Source: Legionellales bacterium (GTDB lineage Bacteria > Pseudomonadota > Gammaproteobacteria > PIVX01). From it: DNA of 6,960 nucleotides. Shown here piece by piece: positions 1 to 5,920 of this stretch. The position numbers were made by a program, and so were the translations under genes. Below the pieces are notes generated by a model. The model had not been told where the DNA came from. It searched no databases and was given only the letters and a program-made list of their open reading frames with translations. Numbering within the stretch: the first letter of the stretch is position 1; the number at the start of each line of letters is the position of its first letter. Location of the stretch: NCBI GenBank assembly GCA_013215905.1, contig JABSQI010000087.1, positions 1 to 6,960 on the forward strand, read 5' to 3'.

Positions 1-332
1 GACCAAACTGGATCTGTCAAAATATTCAATCCTTGAGTTTGGATTAAAAATGTTACATGACCAACATTTGAAACCCTTAATTTATTACCTTCTACTTTCA
101 GTGGTGGAATATCATATGCCTCCACTGGAGCATAATCAGGCCATGGCGTCGATTTTCTGGTTAGAATCCAATGAAAAAAAGATACTGAATTTTTATTCAT
201 TCTAGACATAGGATCATGAAATCTTTTTCCATCAAAATGATCACTTACTTCACCAGAGTAATATCTGACGTTTGATAAAAATACCATAACCAACATTGAG
301 ATAAATATACATAAAGCTAATATTTTACTCAT
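1..332 (-). CDS. MBL-fold metallo-hydrolase, NAPE-PLD/COG2220-like, membrane-anchored (N-terminal part only)
   Basis: This reading frame runs open from an ATG at 332 to the window edge and gives 110 complete residues, so it is a 5' fragment. A hydrophobic segment at residues 4-20 (ILALCIFISMLVMVFLS) looks like an N-terminal membrane anchor or uncleaved signal. It is followed by SDHFDGKRFHDP (30-41), then W64-P65, and then VSNVGHVTFLIQTQ (87-100) and LNILTDPVW (102-110). The SDHFDG-RF block and the GH-T-LI...NILTDPVW strand pair are hallmarks I know from proteobacterial UlaG/NAPE-PLD-type metallo-hydrolases. The metal-binding HxHxDH motif should come next and lies outside the window, so catalytic competence cannot be judged. 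Family members hydrolyse phosphodiester or lactone-type bonds; the substrate here is unknown. The ribosome binding site is weak (GTGGA about 8-12 bases upstream). Confidence 0.85.
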   Translation of the reverse strand, partial: MSKILALCIFISMLVMVFLSNVRYYSGEVSDHFDGKRFHDPMSRMNKNSVSFFHWILTRKSTPWPDYAPVEAYDIPPLKVEGNKLRVSNVGHVTFLIQTQGLNILTDPVW

Positions 333-350
333 TAATACATCCACAATATA

Positions 351-412
351 AAAACATATTTAATTTAACTTTAAACTTAGATTTTTTAAACATCCTTTTT
401 TAAATATGTTTT
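351..412. repeat. 13-bp perfect inverted repeat between rsmJ and the MBL gene
   Basis: The arms are AAAACATATTTAA at 351-363 and its exact reverse complement TTAAATATGTTTT at 400-412, separated by 36 bases. They lie in the 90-base gap between the rsmJ stop and the start of the MBL hydrolase. The left arm abuts a TATATT hexamer (minus strand, 345-350) that could be the -10 of the MBL gene, so a paired operator is possible. Read leftward, the second arm ends in a run of U, so a weak GC-poor terminator for rsmJ is the alternative. The region is very AT-rich, which lowers the weight of the match. Confidence 0.5.
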
Positions 413-422
413 GCCACAAAAT

Positions 423-1148
423 TTATATGAACACCATAAACTTAGTGTTTTTCCCTAATATAGTAAAATTTGGAGTATAATCAATAAAATTAATATTTTC
501 ATGTCTTCCAGTTTTAATAACTAATCTTTCACTAAATTTTGTTAGTGCTAAATTTAGCAAATCTTCATACTTTTGGTCTGGTTGAATTATTCTTCTTAAT
601 ATTTCCATTGATTTATTATTTTTAGCTGTTTTATTAAGCTGAGGACGAATTGGATCAATATAAATTATCTGCTCACTAACATCATTTTCTGCTAAATAAT
701 CAACAGAGTTTATCTGTTTAATTGTTATATCACAGTCAATTTTTCTTTGTAAACGCTCAATGCCATCTTTTAACAGTAAGTATACAACAGGATCCCTTTC
801 TAAAACTAAGACTCTGCAACCAGCTCTTGCAAGAATATAACTATCTACGCCCCATCCCCCGGTTAAATCAAGAACCGAAGTAATTCTATTTTTTTTGATC
901 CCACACGCTTTAATCAAGGACTCTCTTGTTAAATTTGAAATCCTATACTCCAAACTATTTTCTAAAAAATCTACAAAAAAATCTTTGGAATAGTCTGTTA
1001 ATTTTAAGAATATTTTATCATCATCAACCACTAACATATCGTTGGCTAGTTCTGTATTGCTTATCAAATCTAACTTATACTTCCTTGAGATATCTTCGGC
1101 TCGTAGTTGTCCACCACCTTTATATGCTATTTTATTAATTTTACTCAT
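423..1148 (-). CDS. rsmJ: RsmJ-like 16S rRNA (guanine-N2)-methyltransferase
   Basis: The predicted cytoplasmic enzyme uses SAM to methylate N2 of a guanine in 16S rRNA (G1516 in E. coli), which is the RsmJ/YhiQ role. From the ATG at 1148 it is 241 aa, against about 250 for E. coli. Visible family features are FFVDFLENSLEYRI (57-70), the SAM-binding motif I SVLDLTGGWGVDSYILA (91-107), LERDPVV (116-122) and the motif IV region IIYIDPIRP (161-169). The usual RsmJ DPMFP and VKRP motifs here read DPIRP and IKTG (211-214), so this is a divergent member and the target base is inferred. An in-frame GTG at 1175 would add nine residues (MIIIFNQIF), but it falls at the expected transcription start of the -10 at 1177-1182 and has no ribosome binding site, so the ATG is preferred. 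It is divergent from the DUF2000 gene. Confidence 0.82.
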   Translation of the reverse strand: MSKINKIAYKGGGQLRAEDISRKYKLDLISNTELANDMLVVDDDKIFLKLTDYSKDFFVDFLENSLEYRISNLTRESLIKACGIKKNRITSVLDLTGGWGVDSYILARAGCRVLVLERDPVVYLLLKDGIERLQRKIDCDITIKQINSVDYLAENDVSEQIIYIDPIRPQLNKTAKNNKSMEILRRIIQPDQKYEDLLNLALTKFSERLVIKTGRHENINFIDYTPNFTILGKNTKFMVFI

Positions 1149-1176
1149 GAAAATTTGATTAAAAATAATTATCACT

Positions 1177-1182
1177 ATTATA
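1177..1182 (-). promoter_or_regulatory. rsmJ: Candidate -10 box for rsmJ
   Basis: A consensus TATAAT reads on the minus strand, and transcription would begin near 1170. The matching -35 is poor (GTGTAA at an 18-base spacing is the best I found). Just upstream, 1181-1195 is a perfect 6-3-6 inverted repeat (TATACT-TAT-AGTATA), possibly an operator but also a common type of sequence in AT-rich DNA. Confidence 0.35.
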
Positions 1183-1224
1183 TACTTATAGTATAAACTA
1201 TTACACTTTTTGCAATACTTACTA

Positions 1225-1253
1225 TTTACTAAATTAATTTAACTAGATATAAT
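1225..1253 (+). promoter_or_regulatory. Candidate sigma70 promoter for the DUF2000 gene
   Basis: A -35 of TTTACT (1225-1230, 4 of 6 consensus bases) sits exactly 17 bases ahead of a consensus -10 TATAAT (1248-1253). Transcription would begin around 1259-1261. This is downstream of the first in-frame ATG at 1256, so the promoter argues for the ATG at 1283 as the real start, leaving a leader of about 22 bases. Confidence 0.5.
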
Positions 1254-1282
1254 CAATGATAAATTTACTCATTATATTGAAT

Positions 1283-1696
1283 ATGTCTTTTGAAAATAAA
1301 TTAGTAGCTATCATTAATAAAAAAATAGACCCAGGTGTTGCCATGAATGCCCTAGCTCATATGGCTATTGGATTTGGTACAACACTTGATGATAAAATAC
1401 TAAAACTAAATGATTATAAAGATAAAGATTCAAATATATATCCTAATATATCACAGATGCCTTTTATCATCCTAAAAGGAAAATCAACGGAAATCCGCAA
1501 AGCCATTCAAAAAGCCAAGGAAGAAAATATTAAATATTCAATATACCTTGATACTATGACTGGTGGAACTTACCAACAGCAACTAGATAGAACCCTAGAA
1601 ACACCAGAAGCAGATCTTATTTATTATGGAGCTACTTTTTTCGGAAAGTGGGAAACTGTTAGTCAAATAACCAAAAAATTCTCACTGTATACTTGA
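1283..1696 (+). CDS. DUF2000 family protein (peptidyl-tRNA hydrolase II-like fold)
   Basis: This 137-residue soluble protein matches the DUF2000 pattern along its length: KLVAIINKKIDPGVAMNALAH (6-26), an aliphatic AIGFG (28-32), ISQMPFIILKG (56-66), YLDTMTGGTYQQQL (88-101), then ADLIYYGATFFG (110-121) and a C-terminal ITKKFSLY. The two blocks around NALAHM and TMTGGTY are the family signature as I recall it. As I understand it, solved DUF2000 members share the fold of archaeal/eukaryotic-type peptidyl-tRNA hydrolase 2, but no reaction is established, so the function stays unknown. The ATG at 1283 is chosen over the in-frame ATG at 1256 because the extra residues (MINLLIILN) lie outside the family match and the first ATG precedes the predicted transcription start. 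No strong Shine-Dalgarno is present. The gene is monocistronic and convergent with the exported methyltransferase, 10 bases away. Confidence 0.85.
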   Translation: MSFENKLVAIINKKIDPGVAMNALAHMAIGFGTTLDDKILKLNDYKDKDSNIYPNISQMPFIILKGKSTEIRKAIQKAKEENIKYSIYLDTMTGGTYQQQLDRTLETPEADLIYYGATFFGKWETVSQITKKFSLYT

Positions 1697-1697
1697 T

Positions 1698-1712
1698 ACT
1701 TAGTAACTAAGT
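1698..1712. terminator. Small inverted repeat at a convergent junction
   Basis: ACTTAG (1698-1703), a 3-base loop, and CTAAGT (1707-1712) form a 6-bp stem just after the DUF2000 stop. The right arm overlaps the stop codon of the methyltransferase on the other strand. It is symmetric and could slow transcription from both sides, but neither strand has a T-tract after it and the stem is weak, so a working terminator is doubtful. Confidence 0.25.
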
Positions 1713-2588
1713 TAACACAGCTGCTATTTGACCCATTTTATAAAAATGTAGTTCTATTTTTACATTCTCTTCCAACTTTTCTACACGTTTAATCATTGAG
1801 TGCAGCTTCATTTTGCTGATCTTATGATTCTCCAATAAAGTATGTTCAAGTGAACGCATACCTAGAGAAAAATTTCTTCTTTTATTTAAAGTATCAAGTT
1901 TTGGATGAGTAGTTTTATTTGCTACAACTTTATAACCATTTTTCGATAAAAATTTTCCATAGGTCCTAGCAATAGAAAAATCTGTTTTTTGAATTTCTTC
2001 TTGTAACGCATCAATTTTCTTAATTAATTCCAATCTATAATCATAAGGCCTACTACTGATGGTGGTATTACCTTGGAGTTCTTCTACTAGAAGATACCCT
2101 CCTGGCTTAAGTACTTTTTTTACTTGTTCAGCAACTTCATATGGATTACGCATATGAATTAGCACAAAGCGCACATAAACTACATCATATTTTTCTTCAA
2201 TCTTTGTTAAATCTGTAGCAGATCCTTGTTGAAATTTTATATTTGTTAATCTTTCCTGTGATGCTAATTTTTTAGCAAGCTGTATTTGTCTATTAGAAAT
2301 ATCAACTCCTAGTACTCCACCGCCCTCTCCAACAATCTTTGCTATTTCTTGGCTCATAATTCCAGGACCACAACCTATATCAAGAACCTTATCACCTTTC
2401 TTAATATAGTTCTTTATAAAATTAAGAGAGTATGGATTTACCGCTTCATTTAGGTAGCGCATACGTTTTAGATCTTGTTTACCTGTCGAAAGTGCATAAG
2501 TATTTTTCTTAGCAGATACCGCATATCCATTGGCCAAGCAAAGGGACAGTAAGATGAATATAAATTTAGATACTGTAGATAATTTCAT
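1707..2588 (-). CDS. Exported class I SAM-dependent methyltransferase (Sec signal peptide)
   Basis: The protein has 293 residues. A textbook signal peptide starts it: basic n-region MKLSTVSK, hydrophobic core FIFILLSLCLANGYA (9-23), and an AXA-type site VSA|KK after residue 26. C17 is not in a proper lipobox (LSLC), so a lipoprotein is unlikely. The mature part has a Rossmann methyltransferase domain with motif I VLDIGCGPG (68-76), acidic motif II GVDIS (94-98), DVVYVRFVLIH (135-145) and LKPGG (160-164), resembling UbiE/Methyltransf_11-type enzymes. The C-terminal third is charged and helical (about 186-280), with no recognised domain. The ATG is secured by AGGAGG six bases upstream. The substrate is unknown. 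SAM is not normally supplied to the periplasm, so the protein may act after secretion outside the cell, or the leader may serve as a membrane anchor. It is divergent from pcm. Confidence 0.85.
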   Translation of the reverse strand: MKLSTVSKFIFILLSLCLANGYAVSAKKNTYALSTGKQDLKRMRYLNEAVNPYSLNFIKNYIKKGDKVLDIGCGPGIMSQEIAKIVGEGGGVLGVDISNRQIQLAKKLASQERLTNIKFQQGSATDLTKIEEKYDVVYVRFVLIHMRNPYEVAEQVKKVLKPGGYLLVEELQGNTTISSRPYDYRLELIKKIDALQEEIQKTDFSIARTYGKFLSKNGYKVVANKTTHPKLDTLNKRRNFSLGMRSLEHTLLENHKISKMKLHSMIKRVEKLEENVKIELHFYKMGQIAAVLT

Positions 2589-2594
2589 TAAATC

Positions 2595-2600
2595 CCTCCT
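2595..2600 (-). promoter_or_regulatory. Strong Shine-Dalgarno of the exported methyltransferase
   Basis: AGGAGG lies six bases before the ATG at 2588. It is the only near-consensus ribosome binding site seen in the window; neighbouring genes have weak or no purine-rich match. It decides the start and therefore shows that the signal peptide is translated. It also suggests higher translation than its neighbours. Confidence 0.85.
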
Positions 2601-2642
2601 TTAAAGCAAATTTGCCTCAAAATATTACAATCCTATAACAAT

Positions 2643-2671
2643 ACTATAATATCTATTAATAAAGATAACAA
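2643..2671 (-). promoter_or_regulatory. Candidate sigma70 promoter for the exported methyltransferase
   Basis: On the minus strand TTGTTA (2666-2671, 4 of 6) is followed after exactly 17 bases by TATAGT (2643-2648, 5 of 6). Transcription would begin near 2636, giving a leader of about 48 bases that includes the AGGAGG. The element overlaps the candidate pcm promoter on the other strand at 2656-2671. Confidence 0.5.
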
Positions 2672-2683
2672 GTGTTTTATAAT
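2656..2683 (+). promoter_or_regulatory. pcm: Candidate sigma70 promoter for pcm
   Basis: TTAATA (2656-2661, 4 of 6) is spaced 16 bases from a consensus TATAAT (2678-2683). Transcription would begin around 2690, about 20 bases ahead of the ATG at 2711. The in-frame GTG at 2672 lies inside this promoter and is therefore not a credible start. A 6-2-6 palindrome (TAATAT-TG-ATATTA, 2680-2693) covers the end of the -10 and the expected start point. Confidence 0.45.
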
Positions 2684-2710
2684 ATTGATATTAAAGTAAA
2701 ATATTGTAAT

Positions 2711-3328
2711 ATGAACTACTCTAAAGAACAGTTATTCATAAAATTACGGGAATATAACATTAAAAAAGAGATTATAGAGACGATGTTAAAAATCCCAAGA
2801 GAAAATTTTATTGATGAAATAGATAAAGACTTTGCGTACAATAATTCGCCACTAAGAATTGATTGTATGCAAACCATTTCACAGCCTTACATTGTAGCAA
2901 GAATGACTGAGTTAGTTATCCACTCTAAAAATATGGATAAAATCTTAGAAATAGGAACTGGTTCAGGATATCAAGCTGCTATATTATCTTTACTTGTTAA
3001 CAAAATTTATACATTAGAAAGATTTAAAAAATTATCGCTAAAGGCCAAAAAGCGCTTAAAAACATATTCCAATGTTTTTTGTTATCATGCAGATGGCTTT
3101 CATGGATTAGAAAAAAATGCACCTTTTGATGGCATTATAATTACCGCAGCTATTAATAAAGTACCCGATAGTCTTATATTACAAATGAGCAACAATAGCG
3201 TAATTGTTTATCCTGAAAAAAATTATCCTAATGAAACCCTGACAACTATCTATAAACACAATGATAGTTTTTCTAAAACTTATCATGAACAAGTAAGATT
3301 TGTACCAATGCTTCCAGGCCTTGCCTAA
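2711..3328 (+). CDS. pcm: Protein-L-isoaspartate O-methyltransferase
   Basis: This cytoplasmic repair enzyme transfers methyl from SAM to isoaspartyl residues formed in ageing proteins, allowing their conversion back to aspartate. It has 205 residues from the ATG at 2711 (E. coli Pcm has 208). Family motifs are QTISQPYIVARMTELV (54-69, substrate-side loop and helix), SAM motif I ILEIGTGSGYQAAIL (78-92), YTLER (100-104) with the acidic ribose-binding Glu, HADGFHG (126-132), APFDGIIITAA (137-147) and VRFVPMLPG (195-203). The residues just before QTISQPY read DCM rather than the usual GxG, a small departure in an otherwise complete enzyme. It is not next to surE/nlpD/rpoS, its common gammaproteobacterial neighbours. 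The gene stands alone, divergent from the exported methyltransferase and convergent with gmhB, with one base between their stops. Confidence 0.93.
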   Translation: MNYSKEQLFIKLREYNIKKEIIETMLKIPRENFIDEIDKDFAYNNSPLRIDCMQTISQPYIVARMTELVIHSKNMDKILEIGTGSGYQAAILSLLVNKIYTLERFKKLSLKAKKRLKTYSNVFCYHADGFHGLEKNAPFDGIIITAAINKVPDSLILQMSNNSVIVYPEKNYPNETLTTIYKHNDSFSKTYHEQVRFVPMLPGLA

Positions 3329-3329
3329 A

Positions 3330-3860
3330 CTATCTTAAAAAATGTTCAACAAAATCTGCTAAATTCTTATATTTTGAAACTCCTTGTAAATGTGTGGAAT
3401 TAATATCAACATGGGGGTTAGTAAGCACAAACTGTGGCGTGACATTTACGCTCTGTGCGGCCAACACATCTTTAATGTTATCACCAACCATATTCACTGT
3501 TGATAAATCAACAGTGTATTTTTCAGCAAATTGTAACAGTAATCCTGGTTTTGGCTTGCGACATACACAATTATCATCAGGATGATGTGGACAATAGAAA
3601 ATATCTAAAATACTACCATTAACTTTTGTTAGTTCAGAACGCATTTTCTCATGAATCGCATGTAAAGTTTCAATCGAAAAAAGTCCTCGCGCCACCCCTG
3701 CTTGGTTTGTGATAATCACCACATGGTATCCAGCTTTATTTAATTTAGCTATTGATGCTAAACTCCCTTCTATGGGATTCCATTCATTAGGAGATTTTAT
3801 GTAGTCATCTGAATCATAGTTAACCACACCATCTCTATCTAACAATATATATTTATCCAT
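3330..3860 (-). CDS. gmhB: D-glycero-D-manno-heptose 1,7-bisphosphate 7-phosphatase
   Basis: This HAD-superfamily phosphatase removes the 7-phosphate of heptose bisphosphate in the cytoplasmic pathway to ADP-heptose, the precursor of LPS inner-core heptose. It has 176 residues (E. coli 191). Motif I is LLDRDGVVN (6-14) with nucleophile D8 and acid/base D10. Motif II is IITNQAG (49-55) with T51. The zinc loop is C90-x-H92-x5-C98-x-C100 followed by RKPKPG (101-106), and motif IV is VGDNIKD (125-131). The zinc loop is shorter than in E. coli, as I recall is common elsewhere in proteobacteria. ATG 3860 is chosen over an in-frame TTG at 3875 because the family match begins at the ATG and the overlap with glyS is then only 8 bp (ATGGATAA), which suggests translational coupling. 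It is the last gene of the glyQ-glyS-gmhB operon, and no terminator is visible before it meets pcm. Confidence 0.95.
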   Translation of the reverse strand: MDKYILLDRDGVVNYDSDDYIKSPNEWNPIEGSLASIAKLNKAGYHVVIITNQAGVARGLFSIETLHAIHEKMRSELTKVNGSILDIFYCPHHPDDNCVCRKPKPGLLLQFAEKYTVDLSTVNMVGDNIKDVLAAQSVNVTPQFVLTNPHVDINSTHLQGVSKYKNLADFVEHFLR

Positions 3861-5919
3861 CTTTACATTCTTCAATATTTAGCATAGATAAATTTGCCAC
3901 TCTCATAAATACTGCATTTAGCTGAAATAATAAATTAAGTCTATTATTTCTAATTTTTTCATTTTCATCCATTACTAGAATATTATCAAAAAAATTGTTT
4001 ATAGTATTTTTCAGTGCAGAACATTCCGAGAGAATTTCTTTAAATTTGTTTTGTTTTAATAACTTCGCAGTTACCTCATCAATGGTTTTTATTTCCTGGT
4101 ACAATTTTTTTTCAACATCTTCAATTAATTGACTCTCATCTACCTTTGAAGGATTTGTTAAATTTGCTTTTAATAAAATTCTTCGGATCCTCTTATTACT
4201 TCCAGCTAAATCTTTTGCTACATCTTTTTTTAGGAAGTCTTGAACTGCTATTATTCTTTGATCTATCTCATTAATATTATCTATATTGAGAGCAAGCACT
4301 GCATCAATTACACTATAATCGATTTGTTGTTCAAGATAATATCCTTTTAATCTTTCGATAATATATGCTAAAACCTTTTGCACATCATTAGATAGCTGGA
4401 CTTGATAATTATCAAATGCACTTTTGATTATATTTCCTAGTTGTAGATCTAATTTATTTGCTAGAATAATTTTTATTATGTTTAGTGCAGCTCTTCTTAA
4501 TGCAAATGGGTCATTGTCTCCTTTTGGAATAATGCCTAAGCCGAAATATCCAACTAAATGATCAATCCTATAGCTTAAAGCAAGAGCTACTCCGAGCTCT
4601 GTTGATGGTACTGAACTATTGATAGCATTTGGTAAATATTGTTCCTTTATAGCTAGACATACGTTTTCATTTTCTTGATAAAATTTCGCATAATAATACC
4701 CCACTATTCCTTGGAGCTCAGGAAATTCTCCAACCATTTCGGTTGCCAGATCAAACTTTGCTAATAATCCGGCCCTTTGTGCTAACTCTAGATCTTCTAA
4801 ACTAACAAACTTAGTAATTAGCTTACTTATTCTTTCAGATTGCTGATATACTGAACCTAATTTGGCATGCATTTGAATTGAGTGGAGTGAATCTAAATAA
4901 TAATTAAGAGATCTAGATATATCGCTATTATAAAAAAACTCAGCATCAGCTAGTCTTGCCTGAACTACCCTCTGATTACCTTCAACAACTACTTGATTAT
5001 CTTTTGCTGCTATATTACTAACAATTAGAAATCTTGCGGATGATTCTCCAGATGATGTCATTAATGGAAAACATCGTTGGTGATGGATTATGGTAGTTTC
5101 TAAAACCTCTTTAGGTAGTTTAAGAAATTTTTCATCAAATTCCCCTTGTAAAATAACAGGATATTCAATTAAATTATTTACTTCGAAAAGCAATTTCATA
5201 TCGTTATAACAAATTTCTTTAGTTGATTTTTCTATTTTTTTAATATTATTATTAATTATAGATAATCTTTTATCTTGTTCTACTATCACAAAATTTTCAG
5301 CTAGTTTGTTAATATATTCATTACTATCTTGTATAGTTATTGGTTTTTTCCCAGCAATCCTATGCCCAAAAGTTACATTACTACTTTGCAGGCCAAATAT
5401 ATTTACTGGCACAATCTCTTTAGCAAAGATTACCATTAGCCAATATATCGGACGTATAAATTCGTCATCAAATTCTCCCCAACGCATACCCTTTATCCCT
5501 GAAATTTTGGCTAATAGTTGCTGCATTATTTCTGGGATAATACTCTTAGTTGGTTTAATTGGTTCCTCTTGTAAATAAAATATATATTTTTCATCTTTTT
5601 GAAGTTCAGCAATTTCTGCCTTAACAGATTTAGCAAAACCAATACAAGCATTGGTAGGCTCACCTTTTTGGTCAAAAGCAATATTTAGTGCTGGCCCTCT
5701 TTTGTTTATTACTTTTCCTGGGATCTCTGTTAAAACATTTTCAGCAATTAAAGCAATTCTCCTTGGGGTATATAAAGTTTGGATTGACTCAAAACTAATT
5801 TCCGCACTAATTAATAATTTTTCTAATTTATCTCTTAACTGATTTGCTAATTTTGGCAAAATTGCTGCTGGGATCTCAGCAGTGCCAATTTCGATGAGTA
5901 ATTCTGCTGTATTTTTCAT
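3853..5919 (-). CDS. glyS: Glycine-tRNA ligase, beta subunit
   Basis: This is the beta chain of the heterotetrameric (alpha2beta2) glycyl-tRNA synthetase; it binds tRNA-Gly, while GlyQ forms glycyl-adenylate. At 688 residues it has normal length (E. coli 689). Recognisable blocks are ELLIEIGTAEIPA (6-18), YTPRRIAL (50-57), KRGPA (73-77), the MRWG stretch (145-148), GHRIAG (185-190), ETTIIHHQRCFPL (274-286), ARLADAEFFY (321-330), KLGSVYQQSERI (353-364), MVGEFPELQGIVG (395-407), GDNDPFALRRA (467-477) and a C-terminal DALR-type anticodon-binding region with ILVMDENEKIRNNRLNLL (647-664). No frameshift or missing block is seen. The ATG lies one base after the glyQ stop, with AAGG about nine bases upstream inside glyQ, so the two subunits are probably translated in a coupled way. 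Confidence 0.97.
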   Translation of the reverse strand: MKNTAELLIEIGTAEIPAAILPKLANQLRDKLEKLLISAEISFESIQTLYTPRRIALIAENVLTEIPGKVINKRGPALNIAFDQKGEPTNACIGFAKSVKAEIAELQKDEKYIFYLQEEPIKPTKSIIPEIMQQLLAKISGIKGMRWGEFDDEFIRPIYWLMVIFAKEIVPVNIFGLQSSNVTFGHRIAGKKPITIQDSNEYINKLAENFVIVEQDKRLSIINNNIKKIEKSTKEICYNDMKLLFEVNNLIEYPVILQGEFDEKFLKLPKEVLETTIIHHQRCFPLMTSSGESSARFLIVSNIAAKDNQVVVEGNQRVVQARLADAEFFYNSDISRSLNYYLDSLHSIQMHAKLGSVYQQSERISKLITKFVSLEDLELAQRAGLLAKFDLATEMVGEFPELQGIVGYYYAKFYQENENVCLAIKEQYLPNAINSSVPSTELGVALALSYRIDHLVGYFGLGIIPKGDNDPFALRRAALNIIKIILANKLDLQLGNIIKSAFDNYQVQLSNDVQKVLAYIIERLKGYYLEQQIDYSVIDAVLALNIDNINEIDQRIIAVQDFLKKDVAKDLAGSNKRIRRILLKANLTNPSKVDESQLIEDVEKKLYQEIKTIDEVTAKLLKQNKFKEILSECSALKNTINNFFDNILVMDENEKIRNNRLNLLFQLNAVFMRVANLSMLNIEECKDG

Positions 5920-5920
5920 A

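Noticed and set aside
926..1138. Plus-strand 70-residue open frame
   Set aside because: It lies wholly antisense within rsmJ, and its composition (runs of Leu, Tyr, His) is typical of a shadow frame.
2537..2539. Cys17 of the exported methyltransferase as a lipoprotein cysteine
   Set aside because: The residues before it (LSL) do not fit the lipobox, which needs a small residue next to Cys, and an AXA signal peptidase I site follows at residues 24-26.
2672..2710. Upstream GTG start for pcm adding 13 residues
   Set aside because: The GTG lies within the predicted promoter, upstream of the likely transcription start, and the added residues are absent from the family.
3394..3585. Plus-strand 63-residue open frame
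   Set aside because: It is antisense within gmhB, has no family resemblance and no ribosome binding site.
5306..5842. Two plus-strand frames of 90 and 63 residues with hydrophobic stretches
   Set aside because: Both are antisense to well-conserved glyS. The apparent hydrophobicity comes from reading charged codons in reverse.
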